Of a DNA stretch of 42,409 nucleotides, positions 37,901-42,409 are shown piece by piece. This stretch comes from Clostridia bacterium (lineage in GTDB: Bacteria; Bacillota; Clostridia; Christensenellales; UBA1242). How positions within the stretch are numbered: position 1 is the first letter of the stretch; the number at the start of each line of letters is the position of its first letter. The notes under the pieces are model-generated. The model was not told where the DNA came from and searched no databases. It saw only the letters and a list, made by a program, of their open reading frames with translations. The translations under genes and the position numbers were made by a program. The stretch lies in assembly GCA_017481235.1 (NCBI GenBank), contig JAFUPL010000011.1, positions 1-42,409 of the forward strand. Direction: 5' to 3'.

Positions 37901-40900
37901 GGTAATAACAACGTTGCACTTTCAACTGTGTAGGCAATGGTTATAATGCCGTCATCATCTTGCACCACACCTTCGCCATTTACACTGTTTTGTAATCCTG
38001 TAGGTTGATAACTTTTAACTTTTCCACTGTTTTGAGAGTCTGTATCTTTTAAGTCAAGGGTTATATAGTATGTAATAGTTGTCCATTGTGCCTTAAATGT
38101 AACATTTCCCCATTTACCTGAAACACCTGCTCCTGGCACAAAACTACTTTCTGCCCAATTGCCGTCCAAAACAACCTTAACCCAATTGCTTAATGCATAT
38201 CCTGTACGTGACACATTAGTTGTGCTAGGAAGGTTAAATGCATTTTCAATAGTATAGTTTATTGCAAGTGCATATATCGTTCCGTCTTCTCTAACTTGAT
38301 GTGTTATATTATCGGTTGAAATTCCACTAAGCGTATAATTTCCTAATATTGTTCCATCATTTGCTGTAGCGTCCTCTTCCGCAATTAAAGTAAATGTGTA
38401 TGTTATTGCTTGCCATTTTGCTTTTAATGTTATTGGTCCAGAACTTCCTACATTTACATAATCAAATCCAAGATATTCTTGATAACCCGGTTGATAATTT
38501 GTTGCAAAAGTGATGCTTATTGTATCACCATTGCTATTAGTGCCTTCAAATGATATTGGAATACCATTTGCGTCAAATTTAGTTTCCCCATTTAATCCGC
38601 TTGAATTAAATTCCCAACCAACAAACTTGTATCCACTACGAGCAAGTTCGCTAGTAGGCAAATTAAATCCATGTTTAACAGTGTATTTTATTTGCAAACT
38701 ATCCTTAACATAAATTGCTGGGGACGCACTATATTCATCATCTAAAGTTGCCCTAGAAATATTACTATCATTTAAATCTAGTGTGATTGTATATGTAATT
38801 TCTTTCCACTCGGCAACTAAACTTTCATCACCAACACTTCCTGTCAAAATCTTTGTTATATATGTCGAACTTTCTATAGTTAGCGTTTCAAACAAAACGC
38901 TTGAATCTGTAATATTTTTGCCTAGCAATGTCCAACCAACAAATGCATAACCACGTCTTGTAACATTAATACTTGTTGGCAAATTAAATTGATCATCAAT
39001 AGTATATTCAATATATACATAACCATGGTCTATTTCAACAACGTTATTTTCTATTAAGTTAGTAATATTTGCAGGACTAGAATCATAATCTTTCAACGAT
39101 GCTTCAATTCCATCATAGCAATTAAAATCAAGCGTTATAGTATAAATATTTACACTCCACACCGCTTGAAGACAAACATTTCCCCATCTACCTTTGATAG
39201 CAATGCCTTCAGTATGTGACGCATATAACTCTCCCCAACTTTCGCTTCTTTCAACAGGCACTGGAGCAACCAGTTTCCATTCGTTTAACGTATAACCAGT
39301 TTTAGTTGCTGTGTTTCTATCCACCAACCATACATTAGAACTTTCAACTGTATATGTTATCACATAATCATTGCTTGAATTATTTATTGTTCCACCATCA
39401 AGTTTATATGTAATACTATATTCTTTAGCATGCCAATGGGCTTGTAACACTGCATTGCCAATAGCTCCCGATTTTACCTTAGTTATATATCCATTAGATA
39501 TTTCAAATCCAGAAGTTCTTAAAGGAGTATTTCCCTCACCTTCAACCAATGTCCAACCATCAAATATATACGCTACTTTAGTCAAGTCGTCACTTGTAGG
39601 TAAACTAAACTCATCTAGTATTGTGTATCTAATTAACACAATATCTCCATGGTTTTCAACTGTAATATATTCAGGAGCATAGGTATCATTTAACGTTCCT
39701 TCATTTCGCTCAGCATTATCTAATTGCAAAGTTATGGTATAAACAACTTCTTCCCATTGTGCTTTTATGGTTGCGTCTCCAGTAGTTTCACCATACACAC
39801 TATATACATATGTAATATTATCTACAATACCACATATAAAGTCTCTTAATGATTTATCTCCACCTTCAAGCGTCCAACCCACAAACCTATATCCAGTTCT
39901 TGAAATATGTTCAATTCCGTTTGCCTCGTCAACCTTAGGCAAATCAAAATTAGCACTGTCATAACTATATCTTATAGTAGTAGCGTTATCAACAATAGGT
40001 CCAATTTCGTCATCAGTAGTCAAATATGACCTATATCCATCAACATTAAATACTACATTATCTTCATATTCAAGAGTAATCTCGTAGAAAATAATTTCCC
40101 ATTCAATCTTAAGTTCCACATTTCCATACTTACCCTTAGGTATGCTAGACAAAGTATTATATGCTGTATTAACTGCACCCCAGTTATGAGTGGTATCATT
40201 TCCTTCGCTAGTAGTCAACTTCCATATTGAAAATTCCCTACCTGGGCGTGTAATGTGTGAATTGCTTGGTAGCATAAAACTATCCGTTTCAATAGTATAT
40301 TCTATTGTAACAACATTTCCATTCACCAATTTTATTATTGGCGGATTTGTTCCGGTCAAAGTGTTTTCGTATTCATCAAGTCCAGTAAATGTACCGCCGT
40401 CCATATTAAGTTCAATAATGTATTCTATCGCTTGCCATATTGCGGTAATTCTAGCATTTCCTACATATCCTTTCTTTACACTTCTTAAAAACTCATAGTC
40501 TGCATATTCGACATATGATGCGGTGGTAAAATGCGATACATCTTTTAAAGGTTCACCAACTCCTTCATTATCCAATATCCAACCAATAAACTTATATCCA
40601 GTCTTTGTAAGTTGAGCAATAGAATTTGTCACTTTAGGCAATTCAAATCCATCTTCAACAGTGTAGTATATTACATTGCCTTGAACCTTGGAATCATCAC
40701 TAGTCATTTCAGGTTCATACTTGTTATTGCCCGTACCAGCAGTTCCGCCACTGTAGTTCATTGTAATGGTATACACTATCACTTCCCATTGCGCTTGCAA
40801 AGTAATCTTTCCATATGTTCCAAGTTTAACTCCAGTTAAATATGTAACACTATCTTTAGTCGTCGTATAAAAATTATTAACCGACACATTAGGAGCACTT

Positions 40901-42409
40901 TCATTTTCCACTAATATCCAACCTAGGAATGTATATCCTTCTCTTGTAATGTGCTCTATGCTTTCATCAACCTTAGGCAATCCAAATGTATCCTCAGTGC
41001 CATACCCTATAATGTTGCCACTAATCGTTGCCTCACTTTGTCCGTCTATAGTAGGACTATAACAATTTACATCGCCATTAACGGTATTCAAATAACCATT
41101 ACTTAGGTCAAGAGTAATTGTGTATTGCCCTTCAAATACCCATATGCCTTTTAATGTTACATTACCCCATTTCCCAAACACTTGGTCACCATCTTCAGGA
41201 GATGAATCAAAACTATACATGTTGCTATCTTTAGGTTCAGTCAATGCCCAGCAATCAAATTGCTTGCTTTCATGATACATATGTTCAATAACTGGAAGAG
41301 TAAAATCATCTTCAATAGTATAGGTTATTGCAATAATTCTATATCCAATAATGTCTCCATTGTCATTTTTTATAGCATTTTCTTCCAATCTTTCAACTTT
41401 ATCTTCCGCAATAGTGCCACCAGGCATATACTCACTAGATATTTGACCCAATCCATCATATTCATCACTAGCATCAAGGGTAAGAGTATATTCCACCAAT
41501 TCCCATATTGCTTTGATGTGTATATTTCCATAACTATCTATATTTACATAGTCAAATCCAGTAAATCCTTCTGTTTTCCTAGCAAAACTTATATATGCTT
41601 TATCAACTTCCTCAAATATTATATTCCCATCAGCGTCCGTTGTGGTTTCAGTGTTAGAATAAATCCAATCTCCATGGTCAGTATTCAATTCCCAACCCAA
41701 AAATTTATGACCCTCTCTAAACAACTCGGTAGTTGGAAGACTAAATTGATTATCCGCCGTATATTCTATTATATATCCATCAAAATCCGCTTGGTCGTAA
41801 TGCGATGGAACATATTCTGCCTTCCATTCAACAGTATAATTCGCCGCACCATTATTATCGCCCAAATCTAGCATAATCTTATAATCAATAGGCGTCCAAG
41901 AGGCAACTAATCCAATGTCTCCCCAAATCACGCTCGCAGTAGTGTTTATCATTGGTTCAGTATACACTTCCCATTCTATCCATGATGTGTTACCATTTCC
42001 ATTTATATTAGGATACCTCACCATCCAACCATCAAAAGTATACCCAGGTCGCATCATTTGCTTATCATCTGGCAAATAGAAATTGCTCCAGTTACTATAA
42101 TATATCCATACTTGTGGGGATAAACTTGGATCCTCTAAATCATTTCTCTTAACCCAAGTTTTCTCATCTGAGAATGGATTAACTCCAATATTATGCGCAC
42201 TATCTCCAGAAGAATCCACTAATGGATTATAGTCCTCAACCAAAGTTCCCCCGCCAAGAGATACTTGCATACTATTTTCCCATATCGCCCGTAATGTAAT
42301 ATCTCCGTATTTATTTTTTACTTCATAACCATTATCATAATAATATACCTCATTTTCACCATCGACTTCCCATGAGTCATTATCATTTCCCTCCGGCATA
42401 ATATACCAA
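28924..42409 (-). CDS. Giant InlB B-repeat surface protein, 5' end outside the window
   Basis: The reading frame is open at the right edge: three more codons (Trp-Tyr-Ile) precede the first ATG at 42399 and complete a repeat. The true start and signal peptide are therefore outside, and at least 4494 residues are encoded. About 26 InlB B-type repeats of 90-130 residues fill the first 3000 residues, with the pattern YTITLDL..., YTIEDxFNLP, ITRxGYxFxGW and GSxGNAxLxAxW. The last 1460 residues are more divergent beta modules. There is no membrane helix or LPXTG motif at the C-terminus, which ends ALYYVEVKID, as if a further strand were beginning. Likely secreted or bound by a partner; an adhesin or cell-surface rod by analogy. 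First gene of the operon visible here. Confidence 0.88.
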   Translation of the reverse strand, partial: WYIMPEGNDNDSWEVDGENEVYYYDNGYEVKNKYGDITLRAIWENSMQVSLGGGTLVEDYNPLVDSSGDSAHNIGVNPFSDEKTWVKRNDLEDPSLSPQVWIYYSNWSNFYLPDDKQMMRPGYTFDGWMVRYPNINGNGNTSWIEWEVYTEPMINTTASVIWGDIGLVASWTPIDYKIMLDLGDNNGAANYTVEWKAEYVPSHYDQADFDGYIIEYTADNQFSLPTTELFREGHKFLGWELNTDHGDWIYSNTETTTDADGNIIFEEVDKAYISFARKTEGFTGFDYVNIDSYGNIHIKAIWELVEYTLTLDASDEYDGLGQISSEYMPGGTIAEDKVERLEENAIKNDNGDIIGYRIIAITYTIEDDFTLPVIEHMYHESKQFDCWALTEPKDSNMYSFDSSPEDGDQVFGKWGNVTLKGIWVFEGQYTITLDLSNGYLNTVNGDVNCYSPTIDGQSEATISGNIIGYGTEDTFGLPKVDESIEHITREGYTFLGWILVENESAPNVSVNNFYTTTKDSVTYLTGVKLGTYGKITLQAQWEVIVYTITMNYSGGTAGTGNNKYEPEMTSDDSKVQGNVIYYTVEDGFELPKVTNSIAQLTKTGYKFIGWILDNEGVGEPLKDVSHFTTASYVEYADYEFLRSVKKGYVGNARITAIWQAIEYIIELNMDGGTFTGLDEYENTLTGTNPPIIKLVNGNVVTIEYTIETDSFMLPSNSHITRPGREFSIWKLTTSEGNDTTHNWGAVNTAYNTLSSIPKGKYGNVELKIEWEIIFYEITLEYEDNVVFNVDGYRSYLTTDDEIGPIVDNATTIRYSYDSANFDLPKVDEANGIEHISRTGYRFVGWTLEGGDKSLRDFICGIVDNITYVYSVYGETTGDATIKAQWEEVVYTITLQLDNAERNEGTLNDTYAPEYITVENHGDIVLIRYTILDEFSLPTSDDLTKVAYIFDGWTLVEGEGNTPLRTSGFEISNGYITKVKSGAIGNAVLQAHWHAKEYSITYKLDGGTINNSSNDYVITYTVESSNVWLVDRNTATKTGYTLNEWKLVAPVPVERSESWGELYASHTEGIAIKGRWGNVCLQAVWSVNIYTITLDFNCYDGIEASLKDYDSSPANITNLIENNVVEIDHGYVYIEYTIDDQFNLPTSINVTRRGYAFVGWTLLGKNITDSSVLFETLTIESSTYITKILTGSVGDESLVAEWKEITYTITLDLNDSNISRATLDDEYSASPAIYVKDSLQIKYTVKHGFNLPTSELARSGYKFVGWEFNSSGLNGETKFDANGIPISFEGTNSNGDTISITFATNYQPGYQEYLGFDYVNVGSSGPITLKAKWQAITYTFTLIAEEDATANDGTILGNYTLSGISTDNITHQVREDGTIYALAINYTIENAFNLPSTTNVSRTGYALSNWVKVVLDGNWAESSFVPGAGVSGKWGNVTFKAQWTTITYYITLDLKDTDSQNSGKVKSYQPTGLQNSVNGEGVVQDDDGIITIAYTVESATLLLPKVDNELTQVTRVGYNFIGWVLNNDGVENPIRNGNFTTITKEGYANTFITSVLGGYIGNAKFKAEWKKIGYTITLNLDGGTINGYIPMNSSGFALSFDTSTNQITYNILDVFNLPKVVENVQEIVKEAYTFKGWTLISGDKDVLEFTKDANNYLITVNGGTGDAVLQANWIATQYIITLNPNGGAIANTGKFSVDASGYGTITYTIEDEISLPTNDDVTKLGYTLSSWKPTSSVNNWGIENLNPAESLLGKWGNITLQANWDLIIYTITLTLDGTGEIGNAELHNPQAYEPIGSAYIEDLTIKYTVESIAFNLPTSNQISKTGYKFLGWSFVNGDKSQNEFEKDANNYLLTVLDGGTGNAKLQAEWVAKEYEIELLLDKNGEVGNANLKLWQDISGGYNPTPATIEKRTVTDSTTGASTIKYIIIYTIADTFNLPKSEISKTGYDFHGWSIAQGGQSINFGQENKYGYFESVLSESIENAKLQAEWVAKEYEIQLVLDGSDEIGNAQLKLSSEYADGYNPTPAQINKVAESENVYTYNIVYTIEHAFYLPTTQIVKVGYTFDGWEVPTSTDINFEKKTGYTQYVYINSGSIGNATIKAVWNTVDYYLYLNLNDKDNSNEAVLKNYNPTGLQNEVSNNVVVDTNSVVTIKYTIEDTFNLPISSNLERLGHAFKGWKFAIEGTNTNVKFDLDSNGYFIKLLEGSVGNNETIYANWSIDNYEISLHLNVSELTEAVLNGYNPTQGVLTDSDASDGIVVIQYNALNQFALPTNEITKEGYKFLGWAWKEGETVINTVKFKNTRSDFEGFDYVETGSVGNASIQAVWVATEYIITLDANEGNILSAYTNVFDSEDITCKTRLDGTVEKVEIKYTIEDTLSLPTSDDMYRKGYNIIAWKLIAPSPAQNPETRHNWGNLEQELELGYEVSVKWGNVELQAKWDLIEYTITLELNNDGEVGEAELKNYTLTNTHPSINGVNITYTVVDNFSLPTGEITKIGYKFLGWRVVDNIEGYTYDITNNQGDYYVIIKNSTNQIVTDIDFGTNSINFEGFDYVKVGSIGDVTVRAIWEALTYTITLNLDGVGEIGEAVLKNYTPTANLVNDVDSNGIVKDINGVVTIEYTIENTFNLPSNLEKEQISKDGYNFLGWSLDGEVDTVIFGTNGGYKRSISRGSYGSAVLQAEWNSADFTIILELDGGKIENYTPITGTETPFSKNQITYTVESVFNLPSRINVKLTGYTVMEWELSKISSATNSQRKQNWGTQGDKFVHGYQVVNKIGDITLKAIWTENTYDIKLHSNNGTNNVTIIEGVKYTNVVQITNYENGQRNVIISGSQNKIILVEWELTYHRNLFVGWATTGYDIVQTYAYIDTSFTENNIVGEFGNNTILKDGCTVAKLTEGDYEGSQIIDIYAIWLPIYTLTIDANGAKVYENGILTNKSIIEVDNHYYNEYYLYSQLDNEMFYTPGVGTRLYNRGHFITGWIIKVGRTQYKVLEQTLTPSYEDWIITTDVTKFVDSGTNMQYLQGDIIATPQWQALEFDVRYETKSSENYKVDYEDTHISKVVYNNDYIISVDSNISIPAKTNLVKATDIKGYSVIYANPYNGAVKNENINTDIEIPLNGIWNYELQYKQYTPYDEYAQENGWYVIVEGYYAPDLYRIKLDLQLPYTNNNDFKLNSNGFDLVEEGLSNLQNRYASKIPSINNNKVEYIVSTNYIERQRKIYKVGNEYYIYLLEDQIVEDEIVYDRYANGKTILNPTQQLGFKLPNFEISYYQMQYYYTSNNESSINLYQIGSLDLDHKENAKQKLSASGQTITENNDWKYSYCNTNEELNDSFAFKVYWYRNIVNIDINNLLQGKDSFNGYALIEEIEQVTTNLQEHSRYHIVIYTQQEQVFTYVTYSFDNISLLKPSNNYEYINIVNLFDSSSVEDLNKLHIIKQTSNVLPIYFGNTFNIQAIDQSKDHSLDEFVGYRFDNFSYSVVNKQNTTSTCTKVEEFDNFVNNGINLVQINLQDYEYGINNNYTNYLLDKDTISIDLHFSNIKYVFRYQVVNNEYNLSPEYGNIRFDYKDDAFENYQFEYEVIINSDNTLRARMNVRLGTELLAWKFVNSIVDVDITEDNSQTCRFIVDATFLRNYLYAGGEYSSLAQQNAGTVNAVCGDIQFAINVNVKDLSNEQIVREYQLSDDEQNKLFEIKDNNGVNANTVSIGNEYLIKMLTKSEGDDYLYYYQNGQQYVVRRLYIGYSLLHSTNLLVNEFAYPVEALEDIVMLVDNDLLDGSVNYIEHTEVSDDNRYLNFYIEIAPTIEISFAVNTNANDRFKGSRQVSIEDIPVAYAVEGEQLQIVYPKYNAYWGQQILFNFVADNLENRYGYYQNAKLSIDYQDENVENGEFSVAVNSNTRYAINGNATVTIELIPQTYTFEKYIEYNEVRYNTNDTYGASGELPISQLVNTSGKNIFDLEKGVELKVDSNNISSTNGIYYSGDKININYTLNSAVANDFEVTLYCNGNMLYKDYEVNAYVAEFVNGNIVLRILVKAKTNKVVLSTDMRDYTVAQIYAQVNDGEIIDVQTPTYTEDYTSINLISGDKLNVYIKEEIGFEFMGKYSYKLKSIDVTQTEATGEFEGFTKITLFEQGFSLSEAGYYYLMFKQIPIDIQFSYYTVIPDVEQVNAGKDYLASSNTAVVQKDSEITITKGNDGIGFRFDGYTYGAPKGEGGKQLGETSINETQTKFTITKQIMEYLSTVQVVDGKMPLIIYVNYVRQYTYQVRYLCNSGEVRQSVTNAEGKELLAKTHYDYGTEMNISIKTVDTKHYKIKAIISNASGVENINTSSISNVEVVDGSVILTNLNNLAGFTINRNLTSNYVITIDTEVECYDTKLNQHLYNKIDVSETPQSTTLKQQGDTLFNLYQNIYYKVDKQVTHQYGTEVKILIYVLNPQDTTKQYYKLSEAKLNDEKLTIEYIDQSEVEGNTASVYSVKYMLKGDNLPTELKLDLYFKALYYVEVKID
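33323..42409 (-). repeat. Array of about 26 InlB B-repeats with three-unit higher-order period
   Basis: Coding repeats of roughly 280-390 bp, strongly diverged at DNA level. A subtype with W instead of GW in the core and (K/R)WGN or KYGN near the end closes at about 42280, 41140, 40099, 39158, 38083, 37120, 35098 and 34063. That is every third unit, about 1 kb apart, with one place (about 36100) taken by an ordinary unit. Confidence 0.8.

Noticed and set aside
41260..41871. A plus-strand 203-residue reading frame
   Set aside because: It is antisense to the giant repeat gene, whose frame and repeat pattern are uninterrupted here.
33323..42409. CRISPR array or non-coding tandem repeats
   Set aside because: The periodicity lies in a continuous protein-coding frame with degenerate DNA; no short identical repeats with unique spacers are present.
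22178..42409. The two giant genes as halves of one gene split by the flavoprotein
   Set aside because: The second giant has its own ribosome site, signal peptide and anchor, so it is a complete gene.
1..42409. tRNA or rRNA genes
   Set aside because: I looked for conserved T-loop and rRNA stretches and recognised none.

Overview
The window is AT-rich DNA from a low-GC, Gram-positive, endospore-forming bacterium, most likely an uncultured gut-type clostridium. The evidence is a full-length Spo0A with typical 0A boxes nearby, a SPOCS (DUF3794)/LysM spore-coat-type protein, a Veg protein, AAGGAGG-type ribosome sites, TTGACA/TATAAT promoters, U-tailed hairpin terminators and very large InlB-type repeat surface proteins. 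The placement is my inference; no rRNA, tRNA or CRISPR array was found.

Region 1 (1-2540, minus strand) is part of a type IV secretion or conjugation locus. It has a small two-helix pilin-like subunit (2156-2539) and a large polytopic membrane protein that runs off the left edge (1-1214). Between them sits a complete Phd/Doc-type toxin-antitoxin cassette with its own promoter and terminator. Region 2 (2541-5814, plus strand) is a three-gene, tail-fibre-like module: a long coiled-coil protein, a BspA-type leucine-rich repeat protein with a phage-tail-like N-terminus, and a 66-residue protein. None has a signal peptide and all share AAAAGGAG ribosome sites. A run of hairpins lies between the first two genes. 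Region 3 (5815-6009) is a convergent intergenic stretch with five DnaA-box-like sequences and an AT-rich direct repeat.

Region 4 (6010-19756) looks like ordinary chromosome: a VanW-family protein, RmuC, a YegS-type lipid kinase, a lipoprotein divergent from a small Xre regulator (with two shared palindromic operators), a conserved-looking unknown gene, cvpA-tyrS, ftsH followed by an overlapping exported protein, an unknown gene, veg, an unusual double zinc-ribbon protein with a hyper-acidic tail, and spo0A. 0A boxes lie upstream of spo0A and over the veg -35 element, so the sporulation regulator probably controls itself and veg. Region 5 (20025-22082) holds the SPOCS-LysM gene and a YcxB-like membrane protein.

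Region 6 (22178-42409, minus strand) is a giant-surface-protein operon that takes up nearly half of the window. The first gene (open at the right edge, at least 4494 residues) contains about 26 InlB B-repeats. A distinctive repeat subtype recurs at every third position. It is followed, 10 bp downstream, by a thioredoxin-reductase-like flavoprotein that keeps its CATC redox pair but lacks the HRRxxxR NADPH signature. Nineteen bases later comes a 1939-residue exported protein with a signal peptide and a C-terminal membrane anchor. A strong hairpin terminator closes the operon.
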